64,000 nucleotides of DNA from Bacillus sp. RO3 (GTDB taxonomy: Bacteria > Bacillota > Bacilli > Bacillales > Bacillaceae_B): the NCBI RefSeq assembly GCF_012911895.1, contig NZ_JAAXCV010000026.1:165202-229201 (forward strand). The letters are read 5' to 3'. The notes under the pieces are model-generated. The model did no database searches and was not told where the DNA came from. It saw only the letters and a program-made list of their open reading frames with translations. Positions within the stretch are counted from its first letter, which is position 1. Each line of letters starts with the position of its first letter. Of the stretch, positions 50,337 through 59,230 are shown one piece after another. The position numbers and the translations under genes were made by a program.

Positions 50337-51116
50337 TTATTTCCGTGAGACCGCCCCTTTAGCCGAAACGGCGGCAAAAGTAATGGTGATGGCGCTGACA
50401 ATGATGATCGCTATGACACCCTGCATCAAATCCCAGAAGACCCAGCCGTCAATAAGAGCGGTACGCATGCTCTCGAACACGTAGGTGGTAGGGTTGATGG
50501 TGGCGGCAATCTTCAGCCACTGGGCTTCGATCAATTCGTAGGGAACGAACGTCGTGCTTAAGAAGATGAGCGGGAAGAAGATGAACGTCCCTGCCTGGGC
50601 AGCCTGGGCATTCCGTGTCCTTAGGGCAATCCCGACGGAATATCCAGCGAATGCGAGTCCCCAGCCGATGGCAATGAGAAGGACAAACAGGATACCGGCA
50701 AATCCGGTCTTCACATGTAATCCGAGCAAAAAGGCCATACCGATGATCAACAGGGTCTGGACAAGGAGCTGCAGCATCCCTGCGATGATTGGGCCAAGGA
50801 CGATGGCAAGCCTTGATGCGGGTGTGAGAAGAAGCCTGGAGAAAAAGCCGTTTTCAATATCCTTCACAATGCTTTGACCGGCTCCACCAGCCCCGCCGAT
50901 GGCAGCCGACACAATCGAGACAGGCAGGATGAACGCCAGATAATCGGCACCTTCGAATGTAGGCAGCTGGGATATCCCGCTCAGTCCCCCTTCATACACA
51001 AGAAGGAAGAAGGCGGAAATGATGAGGTTGGGAATGAATGAAAACGGGTTCCGGATCGTAGTCTTCACATTCCGGACCGTCATGAGCCACGTGTCTTTCA
51101 GTACACTATTCCCCAC
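50337..51116 (-). CDS. ABC-2 type permease (DrrB-like)
   Basis: 259 residues, six helices, ABC2_membrane family. The conserved central amphipathic loop GGAGGAGQSIVKDIENGFFSRLLLTPASR and the C-terminal WLKIAATINPTTYVFESMR are typical of drug/daunorubicin exporters of DrrB type. GTG start behind GAAGGGGTG; it overlaps the ATPase gene by 11 nt. Substrate unknown. Confidence 0.88.
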   Translation of the reverse strand: MGNSVLKDTWLMTVRNVKTTIRNPFSFIPNLIISAFFLLVYEGGLSGISQLPTFEGADYLAFILPVSIVSAAIGGAGGAGQSIVKDIENGFFSRLLLTPASRLAIVLGPIIAGMLQLLVQTLLIIGMAFLLGLHVKTGFAGILFVLLIAIGWGLAFAGYSVGIALRTRNAQAAQAGTFIFFPLIFLSTTFVPYELIEAQWLKIAATINPTTYVFESMRTALIDGWVFWDLMQGVIAIIIVSAITITFAAVSAKGAVSRK

Positions 51117-52080
51117 GGCTCTTCACCCCTTCTCCAGTCTCCCTGGTCAATTTCAGAAATATATCATCCAGGGTAGGTGAAGAAAGCTGGATGTCTATGA
51201 TCCCGATTTTCTCTGCATCAAGCATCCGGACCACCTCTAAAAGCTGCCTGGTTCCTTCTTCAACATATAGTAGGATCTTGTCTTGCTGTTGGATGACATC
51301 AACATCGTCCATCTCTGTCCGGATCAGCCCGACGCTGTGGTCGATCCGTTCACGGTCCTTCAAGGTCAAGGTGATGAGATCATGACCGATTTGTGATTTC
51401 AGCTCCCTTGGAGATCCCATGGCCACGATTTCCCCTTTATTGATAATGCCGATGCGGTCAGCAAGAGAATCCGCCTCCTCCAAATATTGCGTCGTAAGAA
51501 AAATCGTCGTCCCGTTTTCTTGATTCAGCCTCCTCAGTTCCTTCCAAATCGATGCGCGGCTGGAAGGATCAAGCCCCGTCGTCGGTTCATCCAGGAAGAG
51601 AATATTCGGTTCGTTGACAAGGGTAAGGGCGAGATCCAGCCTTCTTCTCATTCCCCCGGAATACCCGCCGATCCGGCGTTCCGCAGCTTCAGTCAAATCC
51701 ACGATAGTAAGAAGTTCCCCTGCCCGCTTCCTACCTTCCTCTTTACTGAACCCGAATATGTACGCCTGAAGCTCCACCATTTCACGGCCAGTCAAATCAG
51801 GATCGACTCCGGTTTCCTGAAGGGCGACGCCGATATGCCGGCGGACGTTCTCCGGGTCCTTTATGACATCATGCCCCGCCACTTCCACTTTACCGGAAGT
51901 AGCATTGATCAAGGTCGTCAGAATCTGCACCGTTGTCGACTTTCCTGCCCCATTTGGACCTAAGAAAGCGAAGAACTCTCCCTCTTCGACTTCGAAGGAA
52001 CCCCCCTTGACCGCCTGTACGTTTCCCTTTTTGAACGTTTTCGTTACATTTTCCACGATAATCTTCCCATTCACACGCAT
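51106..52080 (-). CDS. ABC transporter ATPase (DrrA-like)
   Basis: 324 residues: Walker A GPNGAGKST, Q-loop ALQETGVDPDLTG, signature YSGGMRRRLDLALTLV, Walker B ILFLDEPTTGLD and a ~90-residue C-terminal extension typical of DrrA-type drug-export ATPases. It pairs with the ABC-2 permease to form an exporter. Confidence 0.9.
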   Translation of the reverse strand: MRVNGKIIVENVTKTFKKGNVQAVKGGSFEVEEGEFFAFLGPNGAGKSTTVQILTTLINATSGKVEVAGHDVIKDPENVRRHIGVALQETGVDPDLTGREMVELQAYIFGFSKEEGRKRAGELLTIVDLTEAAERRIGGYSGGMRRRLDLALTLVNEPNILFLDEPTTGLDPSSRASIWKELRRLNQENGTTIFLTTQYLEEADSLADRIGIINKGEIVAMGSPRELKSQIGHDLITLTLKDRERIDHSVGLIRTEMDDVDVIQQQDKILLYVEEGTRQLLEVVRMLDAEKIGIIDIQLSSPTLDDIFLKLTRETGEGVKSRGE

Positions 52081-52166
52081 CCCTCCATCCTTTCTATTTC
52101 TATTCGAGGAATCGGTTGATATATCCTTTAATGAGAAAGGATATATGTGTTTCCGTGAAAAGATAA

Positions 52167-52202
52167 AAAAGCTGGTGATCGCCTCTCGATCCCCAGCTTT
52201 TT
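52167..52202 (-). terminator. Terminator of the DUF2975-XRE-DUF817 operon
   Basis: AAAAAGCTGG / CCAGCTTTTT outer stem with an inner GATCG/CGATC pairing. It precedes the ABC ATPase promoter region; the gap to 52378 shows nothing else. Confidence 0.7.
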
Positions 52203-52378
52203 GAATGAATATTACTAATTACCGATTTACATGTCCTTGCTGTTCCGCTTCATCCACTTTCAACTCGTGACGGGACTTATCGGGGATAGATGGCTCCACT
52301 ACTTATGATCACAATGGAAATGAGCTAACATATGACGTTTCCGTTTCCTCTCTTAACGAGCGAACCATTGAAAGGACT

Positions 52379-53185
52379 TCAGGTTAAAGAATGACCAGAG
52401 CCAACTGCATCGGAACTTTTCCCCTTCACCTGCTTCAACGTCGCCACGATTAAAAAGCTCACAATCACAAGCAGCAGCCATGAGCTTACCTTCCCAAGAT
52501 GAACGAGGCTCCAGGCATCGGTCTGATTCGGGTACTCCCAGGCACCAAAATACGTGGCGATATTCTCGGCAATCCAGATGAAAAAGCCGATGAGGACAAA
52601 GGAAAGGGAGAGCGGCATATAGTATCGGGACCCTCCTACCACATAATGGACACCGGATTTCCAGAAGACGACCAGGACAAGGGCTGCCAGCCACCATCGT
52701 ATATCGATCCAGAAATGGTGGGTGAAGAAATTCAAGTAAATCGCCGCTGCCAGGGGGACGACAACCCTGAAAGAGGGCCACTGAATGAGTTGGACCTTTA
52801 ACCTTCTCCATGCCTGACAAAGGTAACTCGCCACACTTGCATACATAAAGCCGCTGTATAACGGGACTCCCAACAGTTTGGAATACCCCTCGCCGGGATA
52901 CGACCAGGAGCCCATATGGACCTTGAACAGCTCAAGGGCAAGGCCGATCCCATGAAACAGGGTAATCACCTTTAGTTCATCCCTGGTTTCCAGTCCCGAG
53001 CGCAGCATACCCCACTGCATCAAGAGGCAGATGAGGAGAAGCCAATCATATCGGGGTAGGAAGGGCAGGGAGATGAGCTGCGTTAGCGCCAAAGAGGCAA
53101 AGATGACAACGGGAAAAAGGCAGGACAGAGCCTGCTCCCATCCGAAACGGAGGAGTTGCTTGACAGCCCTCATGGGTACGGCCAC
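52379..53185 (-). CDS. DUF817 membrane protein
   Basis: About 268 residues, eight helices. FHGIGLALELFKVHMGSWSYPG and the later WEYPNQTDAWSLVHLGK are DUF817 landmarks. GTG at 53185 lies 8 nt after AGAGGA; ATG 53173 and a longer frame to 53224 are alternatives. It overlaps the XRE gene end by a few bases or abuts it. Function unknown. Confidence 0.8.
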   Translation of the reverse strand: MAVPMRAVKQLLRFGWEQALSCLFPVVIFASLALTQLISLPFLPRYDWLLLICLLMQWGMLRSGLETRDELKVITLFHGIGLALELFKVHMGSWSYPGEGYSKLLGVPLYSGFMYASVASYLCQAWRRLKVQLIQWPSFRVVVPLAAAIYLNFFTHHFWIDIRWWLAALVLVVFWKSGVHYVVGGSRYYMPLSLSFVLIGFFIWIAENIATYFGAWEYPNQTDAWSLVHLGKVSSWLLLVIVSFLIVATLKQVKGKSSDAVGSGHSLT

Positions 53186-53186
53186 T

Positions 53187-53411
53187 TCAGGATTCCTCTG
53201 TCTCTTCATCCGGTTGGTACTCAAGCAGATCCCCCGGCTGACAGTCGAGGGCCTTGCATATCGCTTCCAATGTGGATAATCGGACCGCCTTGGCCTTGCC
53301 GTTCTTTAAGATCGACAGATTCGCCATAGTGATCCCGACCCGTTCGGATAGTTCCGTCACGCTCATTTTCCGTTTCGCAAGCATCACGTCAATATTGATT
53401 ATCATCGCCAT
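53187..53411 (-). CDS. XRE-family helix-turn-helix protein (YozG-like)
   Basis: 74 residues, essentially one Cro/CI HTH: VMLAKRKMSVTELSERVGIT, MANLSILKNGKAKAVRLSTL and LEAICKALDCQPGDLLEY. GAGGTG precedes the ATG. Small HTH proteins of this type are normally encoded with DUF2975 membrane proteins, as here (9 nt downstream of one). Confidence 0.9.
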   Translation of the reverse strand: MAMIINIDVMLAKRKMSVTELSERVGITMANLSILKNGKAKAVRLSTLEAICKALDCQPGDLLEYQPDEETEES

Positions 53412-53420
53412 ACTTTCACC

Positions 53421-53900
53421 TCAGACCGTTAAATCATGTTCAGATTTTATCTCGATGGCATTGTTCAACAGCTTCTCAAGGACTGCTGCAAACACGGCAA
53501 TCACCGCTGCACCGAAAATGAAGACCATTCCGATCAGGATGACCCCAGGTGCGTCATCCACTTCCGCCAGCATATAAAAGAGGGGCATGGCGGCTACATA
53601 GAATAGACTGATGAAGACGGCACATTTTTTGATCGTTTTTAACGCTTTGACGGAGTAGTCCGAGAACGCGTTATTTCTGTCTATATATGTTAAGAGCTTA
53701 AACGCCTGGAACAATGCCATGAAGAACGGTACAGCGGAAAGAACCATCACGATCAGAATTCCATAGACTACATACCGATACTCCCATCCATTTTCCCCTG
53801 CATCCATGGCGAGGAGGGGCAATCCGATCACACATAAAGCCGCAATGGGGGCTCCAATAAGGAAAAGAGCGATTTTCAAGAAGAGCGTTTCCCGTTTCAT
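53421..53900 (-). CDS. DUF2975 membrane protein
   Basis: 159 residues, four helices (LFLKIALFLIGAPIAALCVIGL, YVVYGILIVMVLSAVPFFM, AVFISLFYVAAMPLFYML, VILIGMVFIFGAAVIAVFAAV). The loop LLTYIDRNNAFSDYSVKALKTIKKCA is the DUF2975 signature. Start at 53900 (MKRETL) behind GAGGTG. It pairs with the XRE gene; the HTH probably regulates the operon. Confidence 0.87.
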   Translation of the reverse strand: MKRETLFLKIALFLIGAPIAALCVIGLPLLAMDAGENGWEYRYVVYGILIVMVLSAVPFFMALFQAFKLLTYIDRNNAFSDYSVKALKTIKKCAVFISLFYVAAMPLFYMLAEVDDAPGVILIGMVFIFGAAVIAVFAAVLEKLLNNAIEIKSEHDLTV

Positions 53901-54369
53901 ACACAGCACCTCACTTAATCTTATAATTAGAATTTATCATATGATTTATTGTTTTACAATAAATTTTTATTTATATTTGCTATATTTTTATTGAATATAA
54001 TAAAAAATTCATCCCTCACCTACGATAAGTATTTCCGTTTCCGTAGAGAAACCCGAACGAGCATATCTTTTAGCATTGTTAATGGTTGTTTTGGTTGATT
54101 TCCCAACCTTTTATAAGATCAATACAATAAAGCTACACAGCAAATAGCACCCCGAATAACCACTGGACAATGAATCATGTCATCTTCCTGGAAAGGGTGC
54201 TTGTTTCCATGTTAGTTGAAATGCGATTTTCTACTTTTCAAAGAAGAATCAAGGATGTATGTGGTAAAATTTCTTAATAAGAACTATTCGACTACTTAAA
54301 AATAAGCGGGTAATAACAATCCAATCTAAGCGATAGGATAGTGTTAATTAACGAACGTGAGGGGGAATC
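53901..54369. other. AT-rich intergenic region
   Basis: 469 nt, very AT-rich at 53930-54010, presumably promoters of the leftward DUF2975 operon and the rightward 58-aa gene. No repeat, RNA or attachment site recognised. Confidence 0.45.
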
Positions 54370-54546
54370 ATGTTGGAATGGCTCTGGTTACCGTTAATCA
54401 TTGCATTTTCTCTAGCTTATTATGCTCATAAGAATTATTTAAATCATAAGCAGAAGGTAAGAGAAATGGATTTGAAAGAGAAACAAATTGAGTTAGAGAT
54501 GTTGAAAGAAAGAAACGGCTCAAACACAGATATAAAAGGGGATTAA
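54370..54546 (+). CDS. 58-aa membrane-anchored coiled-coil protein
   Basis: ATG at 54370 follows GAGGGGGAATC with ideal spacing. Single N-terminal helix (LEWLWLPLIIAFSLAYYAH), then a charged helix REMDLKEKQIELEMLKERN with heptad pattern. Below common ORF thresholds but convincing by its ribosome site and membrane-plus-helix architecture. Confidence 0.65.
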   Translation: MLEWLWLPLIIAFSLAYYAHKNYLNHKQKVREMDLKEKQIELEMLKERNGSNTDIKGD

Positions 54547-54747
54547 ATACACTCTTAAAGGGGTCTTCAATTTAATAAGAACATCACATTCAAAGACAAA
54601 AAGCCTGGAATATCCAAAGCTTTTTGTCTTTGCTATTTGTATAGTTAGTTCGCTTGCTATTTACGTTAACTGGCTTTCCTCGGAAGTAGTCAAGATTAAG
54701 TGGAGAAAGCGTAAAATCGATTCCCAACCAACAGTCGTTGCGAAATC

Positions 54748-55578
54748 TTAGTTTCTAGGGTCTACATAATCCGGATAATCCGTAATGATGGCATCCACCT
54801 TCATGTCGAATAGAAAGTCTGCCGTTTCTTGATTTCGAACGGTCCATGATCCTATTTTCATATCATGGGAGTGAACGCGGTCCACCAATTCTTCCATCAC
54901 CAATTTATAGCTCGGATTAAACCAGTCCGCAAAGGAGGAGAACTGCTTAATCGCTTCCTCTGTCGTCAGGGCAGAGTTGGAGATCAATACGCCGATTGGC
55001 ACCTCAGGAAGCAGCTGATCCATTTTCTTCATCGACAAAACGTTAAACGATTGAACAATGATCTTTCCATTTTGAGGTCGATCAAGATGACGTTCTTTTA
55101 ATGCATCGGCCACCTGTTCTTCCATGCCAGGATACTGCTCCGGCGCTTTCAATTCGATTAGAATGCCAACTTTTCCATGATAACGTTCGAGAACCTCATG
55201 GAATGTAGGAATACGCTCCCCTGCAAACTCTTCGCCTTTCCAGCTGCCGGCATCAAGGCTCTTAAGTTCTACAAGGGTCAGATCTCCGACTCTCCCGGTT
55301 CCATCGGTTGTGCGGTCAACCGTGGTATCATGTATGACCACCAATTCACCATCTTCGCTTCGCTGCACATCGATTTCGATATAATCGGCTTTCATATCCA
55401 CGGCGAGATCGAAGCCGGCGATCGTATTTTCAGGTGCATATCCCGTTGCTCCCCGGTGCGCGACATTTTCCACTTGCTTTCTTTCTCCCTCCCTCGTCTC
55501 TTCTGCAGACGCCTGACTGAATGGGCTCAATAGGAATGACAAGGCAATCCCTGTACCTAATAAGAATGATTTGTTCAC
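54748..55578 (-). CDS. Secreted glycerophosphodiester phosphodiesterase (GlpQ/UgpQ-like)
   Basis: About 276 residues. Signal peptide KSFLLGTGIALSFLLSPFSQ with cleavage near ASA, then the GDPD domain: AHRGATGYAPENTIAGFDLAV (catalytic HRG and metal Glu), YIEIDVQRSEDGELVVIHDTT (metal Glu/Asp and catalytic His), ILIELKAP, and VDAIITDYPD at the end. Cleaves glycerophosphodiesters outside the cell. GTG 55578 has AGAGGAG upstream at good spacing; the ATG at 55587 is close to that site. Confidence 0.93.
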   Translation of the reverse strand: MNKSFLLGTGIALSFLLSPFSQASAEETREGERKQVENVAHRGATGYAPENTIAGFDLAVDMKADYIEIDVQRSEDGELVVIHDTTVDRTTDGTGRVGDLTLVELKSLDAGSWKGEEFAGERIPTFHEVLERYHGKVGILIELKAPEQYPGMEEQVADALKERHLDRPQNGKIIVQSFNVLSMKKMDQLLPEVPIGVLISNSALTTEEAIKQFSSFADWFNPSYKLVMEELVDRVHSHDMKIGSWTVRNQETADFLFDMKVDAIITDYPDYVDPRN

Positions 55579-55769
55579 TTCCTCCATCTCCTCTCGAAAA
55601 TATGAATTCCACTGTATTTTAGAAAAGGGATGTTGAGTGGGTATGTAGGGACAGATACAGATTGATGTTGATCATGTTAACAAAATTCGACCTTTTTCCT
55701 TACGTATTTTTACAAATCGATGAAACAAAAATAAGCCGCTGATTCATTGTGCTCAGGCGGGATGAAAAA

Positions 55770-55799
55770 GGGGCCCCTCCTGAATAAGGAGGCAGCCCC
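55770..55799. terminator. Weak terminator-like hairpin
   Basis: GGGGCCCCTCCT-N6-(A)GGAGGCAGCCCC, imperfect, downstream of the 79-aa gene on the minus strand. Confidence 0.45.
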
Positions 55800-55806
55800 G
55801 GTAGGT

Positions 55807-56046
55807 TCAATAAAATGTTTCATTCTTTTCCCATGATTCAACGGTGTGATAGGCCGTATGCGGGTCATATCCTTTCCCCAGCAGATAGGCGATGGCAGCT
55901 ACCTCTGTAAGGGCATGGGAATAGGATGTATACTTTGCTTCCTTTAATCCATACTCCACAAATGGTTTCACAGCATTCAACGTCTCATATTTCAAGTCTG
56001 TATGAGGGTTATAACCCCTTGTATGAAAAGGGTGGCCATAATACAT
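55807..56046 (-). CDS. Conserved hypothetical protein, 79 aa
   Basis: Soluble; rich in His/Tyr (YYGHPFHTRGYNPHTDLKYE) with a helical rest (KPFVEYGLKEAKYTSYSHALTEVAAIAYLLGKGYDPHTAYHTVESWE). The GYDPHTAYHTVESWE end is a fold I do not recognise. The neighbour is the divergent 147-aa gene. Confidence 0.65.
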   Translation of the reverse strand: MYYGHPFHTRGYNPHTDLKYETLNAVKPFVEYGLKEAKYTSYSHALTEVAAIAYLLGKGYDPHTAYHTVESWEKNETFY

Positions 56047-56233
56047 GATTCTTTCTCATCCTTCCTTCATTAAGTCCTTCACGCTTTTTATCGTATGATG
56101 AAAGTGGATTTTCGTTTGTTGTCCTGATGAAATCCTCGAAGAAAGGTTCCCTTATACATGAATGAACCTATTCCGTCATACCTATGGAAGGAGAGAAAAC
56201 TTTCCTACTACCAGGTGTAAGGAGATGATCTGA

Positions 56234-56677
56234 ATGTATCCGTACCATTACAGGGGGAACGGCTGGGAACCCGTGTTGACTCTATTGCAGCAAAGCTTAC
56301 GTGCAGAAGAAATGGTATGCAGTATAAGCAGCGAGCTGTTCCATATCCCACAAACGCAAAATTTAAAGGGAAATAATGAAATGCACAGTCATTTAGTACC
56401 GGCTTCCTACCACCGGGTAACCGCCGTGGGATCTGCTATGAGACTGGTCAATGGGGAGCAGCAACAAACCATTGTCACAACACTCGCCACATGCATCCTC
56501 AATGCGGAAAACCAGGATCAACAAGTGCGTGCCGGCTTAATGGTAATGGAAGAAAATGCAGCCCCGGAATTCAAACGCGTCATTCAAACCATCATTGAGT
56601 GGCAGGAGCAGGCAGAGGCATTTTTATTCCAAGCGAAAGAAGCGATGCGGAGTATGGGGATTGGTTTTTCTCCTTAA
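56234..56677 (+). CDS. Hypothetical protein, 147 aa
   Basis: AAGGAGATGATCTGA lies before the ATG. The sequence starts YPYHYRGNGWEPVLTLLQQS, followed by helices; NAENQDQQVRAGLMVMEENAAPEFKRVIQTIIEWQEQAEAF suggests a helical bundle. Possibly spore-associated by composition, but no family is recognised. Confidence 0.68.
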   Translation: MYPYHYRGNGWEPVLTLLQQSLRAEEMVCSISSELFHIPQTQNLKGNNEMHSHLVPASYHRVTAVGSAMRLVNGEQQQTIVTTLATCILNAENQDQQVRAGLMVMEENAAPEFKRVIQTIIEWQEQAEAFLFQAKEAMRSMGIGFSP

Positions 56678-56692
56678 AGAGATCTGGAGGAG

Positions 56693-56715
56693 CGGGGTCT
56701 GCTTTTGAGACCCCG
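56693..56715. terminator. Hairpin terminator without strong T-run
   Basis: CGGGGTCT-N7-AGACCCCG between convergent genes. Confidence 0.55.
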
Positions 56716-56730
56716 GTATGCTAATGAAAG

Positions 56731-57288
56731 CTATTTTTCAAGATTAGGACGAAACCTTGCCATCAAGTAAGTATCATAGTAAACTCCGTCTGACAGCCAT
56801 TTATCTTCTCTCAGGGTCCCTTCTATTTCAAAGCCATGTTCCCGGTAGAGATGAATGGCTTTTTCATTGGTTTCAAGAACGCTCAACGTCATCTTTCTTA
56901 TATCATGGGAATCCGCCCATTGAATCGACTCTTTTAACAGGTTCGTTCCAATCCCGTATCCCCAGAATTCCTTCAGAACTCCTACCCCGAATTCGACTCT
57001 GTGGGAAGTCCTTTTTAGGTTCGTTCCTTCACATCTTGAGTATCCAATGATCCTATTATCGCTTTCCGCTACTAAGAACAAACGGTTCTCCCTCTCAAGA
57101 TCCTCTTGAATGATGGCTTTAAAACCTTCCTCGTCTATGAACGCTTCCCCTTTTTCCCTATCCAGGTTTTCCGTTTCCCCATCGATTTGCACCCTTACAT
57201 TGGACAATGCTTCCGCATCCTTCTCCTCTGCCGATCTTATGGTATAGGAGAGATCACGAACAGGATACTCACTTTGCTTCACTCTCAA
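56731..57288 (-). CDS. GNAT acetyltransferase
   Basis: 185 residues. VEFGVGVLKEFWGYGIGTNLL holds motif A (W-G-Y-G-I-G), followed by motif B (ALxLYxKxGF as AIHLYREHGFEIEGTLR). It resembles the RimJ/RimL-like or spermidine-type acetyltransferases with a long N-terminal part. It is 15 nt downstream of a second GNAT gene. Confidence 0.88.
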   Translation of the reverse strand: MRVKQSEYPVRDLSYTIRSAEEKDAEALSNVRVQIDGETENLDREKGEAFIDEEGFKAIIQEDLERENRLFLVAESDNRIIGYSRCEGTNLKRTSHRVEFGVGVLKEFWGYGIGTNLLKESIQWADSHDIRKMTLSVLETNEKAIHLYREHGFEIEGTLREDKWLSDGVYYDTYLMARFRPNLEK

Positions 57289-57303
57289 CTCTGTCTCCCC
57301 CCT

Positions 57304-57777
57304 CTATGCCCAGTCTTTCTCCATGATGATAAAGCTGTATGCCGTGCCTCTTATGTCGTTCTGGAATTCCCCTTTTCGTATGAAACCTTCTTTTTCATAC
57401 GTTCTGATAGCCCGTTCATTAAAGTCGACTACTGCGAGGCCCAGTCGGGTAAATCCCAGACGGTCCCTGCCTTGTTCCACAATGTCATGGACAAATGCCG
57501 AGCCATGCCCTTTTCCTGTCAAGGATGGACTCATTTGTACCCCGACGGCCACTATTTTCTCCCCATCTTCTTCTACATCAAAGAATTCGCAATTGCCAAC
57601 GAGATGCCCTTTCTCATCCGTCACGGAAAAGGCTCTTTCATCATGGATGCTTTCCTTCAAGCCGTCGATCTTTTCCTGCTGGATGTTATTATCGTAAAAT
57701 GAATAGATTCCTTCATACGTCCAAGTCATGAATTCGTTTATATCGTCCGTTGTCCTTTTTCTGAGTGTAAATTTCAT
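57304..57777 (-). CDS. GNAT acetyltransferase
   Basis: 157 residues, RimJ/RimL-like. Motif A reads VGVQMSPSLTGKGHGSAFV (G-K-G-H-G), and motif B RAIRTYEKEGFIRKGEFQN. Co-oriented with the other GNAT gene and likely transcribed together; substrates unknown. Confidence 0.87.
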   Translation of the reverse strand: MKFTLRKRTTDDINEFMTWTYEGIYSFYDNNIQQEKIDGLKESIHDERAFSVTDEKGHLVGNCEFFDVEEDGEKIVAVGVQMSPSLTGKGHGSAFVHDIVEQGRDRLGFTRLGLAVVDFNERAIRTYEKEGFIRKGEFQNDIRGTAYSFIIMEKDWA

Positions 57778-57819
57778 TGTTCATTCCCCTTTTGTTCGGT
57801 CTTCATTCATCTCTCATCT

Positions 57820-57894
57820 CTATTTTCTTTTTCCCATAAATGCAGTGGCAAAGGCACTAAACACATCACCTAATAGTGATAAAGGTGCAGCCAT
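57820..57894 (-). CDS. 24-aa amphipathic peptide, candidate
   Basis: ATG at 57894 follows GGGAGGAGCGAAAC with ideal spacing. The translation MAAPLSLLGDVFSAFATAFM plus GKRK is hydrophobic with a basic tail, reminiscent of small membrane-active peptides (delta-toxin-like size). No family identified; supported only by the ribosome site and composition. Confidence 0.45.
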   Translation of the reverse strand: MAAPLSLLGDVFSAFATAFMGKRK

Positions 57895-57944
57895 GTTTCG
57901 CTCCTCCCATTCTTTTCATGTTCATTCTCATGATCAACCTAGGA

Positions 57945-58619
57945 TTATGTAACATACTCTAGTAAACGATCAAATGAATGAATTTCAGCATATGGTTTTA
58001 TGCCGGTACCATTCCTGATCCTATGTGGATTGAACCATATGCCTTTTATATTGGCATTTTGGCAGCCTTCCATATCCTTTTCCAGGTCATCTCCCACAAA
58101 CAATGTCTCTTCCGGTTTCACATTAAGCTCGTTTAAAGCTAATTCAAATATGCGTTTGTCAGGCTTTGTGAGTCCCACATCTTCAGAAATAATGATTGTC
58201 TCGAAACAGCGATATAAATGAGTGTTCTTGATTTTCGCTGTTTGTCTCTCCGTCGTGCCGTTTGTGATGATACCCACTTTAACCTGACTCTTTATTTCAT
58301 TAAGGACAGCAATCATTAGTTTGTTTACGGAAAAACATTGAGGAAAGTGATGATTCCAAAAGTCCTGAATGGAATCAGAGGGCAGTCGATGGGATGGTGG
58401 AAAATCATCAAAAAATGAGTCCAGCACGTTCGTTTTATCACTATAGCCATAGCTTTTTCTATCGTGTTCTTTGAACCTTTTCAGCATTTCGGTTTTCTTA
58501 GAATGGGAAACCTCCTCATAACACTTCTCTACCAAAATGAAAAACAGGTTTTCTACTGCTTTGTCCCTGTCAATCAAGGTGTCATCCAGATCAAACAGGA
58601 TTGCTTTATAACCGTTCAT
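57945..58619 (-). CDS. HAD-family hydrolase (YjjG-like)
   Basis: 224 residues. Motif I ILFDLDDTLIDRDKAV, cap domain ~20-95, motif II VGIITNGTTERQ, motif III Lys in GLTKPDKRIFELAL, motif IV FVGDDLEKDMEG. The FDLDDTLID and PDKRIFELAL blocks are typical of YjjG/pyrimidine 5'-nucleotidase-type enzymes. Exact substrate unknown. Confidence 0.9.
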   Translation of the reverse strand: MNGYKAILFDLDDTLIDRDKAVENLFFILVEKCYEEVSHSKKTEMLKRFKEHDRKSYGYSDKTNVLDSFFDDFPPSHRLPSDSIQDFWNHHFPQCFSVNKLMIAVLNEIKSQVKVGIITNGTTERQTAKIKNTHLYRCFETIIISEDVGLTKPDKRIFELALNELNVKPEETLFVGDDLEKDMEGCQNANIKGIWFNPHRIRNGTGIKPYAEIHSFDRLLEYVT

Positions 58620-58706
58620 GTGACTTCACCAGCCTTCTTCAACATGTAGTAGCTCATTTTCTTTTTCACTTATTGTAGTTAAAGGTTCGCTATTCTATTA
58701 TTCTCG

Positions 58707-58943
58707 TCAACTGAATAATGAACTTTTGAAAAAAGTAACAAAAGATAGTATAGAACAGCCCATCAACACGATTCCCCAGGTTCTTTTTTCATCAACCATG
58801 ATAGATTCAATACAAAGAACGAACATCAGCATCCCGAAAAACAATTGTAAAAATGGAAATAGCTCGCTTCGATTAAAAACTAGACCGTAGACTGAAAAAA
58901 GAATAATGAGAAGTGCCAGTATTCGTCTGCTTATGTTTATCAA
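58707..58943 (-). CDS. Membrane protein, 78 aa, start overlapping a repeat
   Basis: Three helices (RRILALLIILFSVYGLVFN, LFPFLQLFFGMLMFVLCIESI, WGIVLMGCSILSFVTFF), DUF3953-like. The only available start is TTG at 58943, at the boundary of the Bacillaceae repeat (58942-59125), with just AAAAGAG upstream. The repeat has probably displaced the native 5' end and promoter, so expression is doubtful. Confidence 0.6.
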   Translation of the reverse strand: MINISRRILALLIILFSVYGLVFNRSELFPFLQLFFGMLMFVLCIESIMVDEKRTWGIVLMGCSILSFVTFFKSSLFS

Positions 58944-59125
58944 AAGGCTCTTTTCATAAACATTGTTGCTACCCTAAAGAAGACTGTAGAAGTTGATTTC
59001 CGCTCCAGGATGCTCGCTTTCCGCGGGGCTGGCGGTGAGCCTCCTCGGGCGTTGCCCTGTGGGGTCTCACCTGTCCAGCTACTCCCGCAGGAGTCGAGTA
59101 TCCTTCCGCTCCAATCAACTTTCTG
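58942..59125. repeat. Bacillaceae GC-rich dispersed repeat (fuller copy)
   Basis: Starts AAAAGGCT, then TAAACATTGTTGCT and AGTTGATTTCCGCTCC, a GC-rich core able to form several hairpins (e.g. GTGAG / CTCAC, CTCCTGCGGGAG), and ends CCGCTCCAATCAACTT. AGTTGATT...AATCAACT form terminal inverted repeats. Such elements are widespread between genes of Bacillaceae. No ORF for mobility. Confidence 0.75.
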
Positions 59126-59230
59126 AGCATGTTTCTAAATCGTTTCGATACAAACATGATAGAAAAAACTTCTTTAAAGTTTATTAGAAGATTGCTTTTC
59201 TATTAAGGAAGAACAATATTGGTTTAAATG

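Noticed and set aside
50063..50362. 99-codon frame before the ABC-2 permease end
   Set aside because: Overlaps the permease gene antisense, and the nearby ribosome site points to a different frame.
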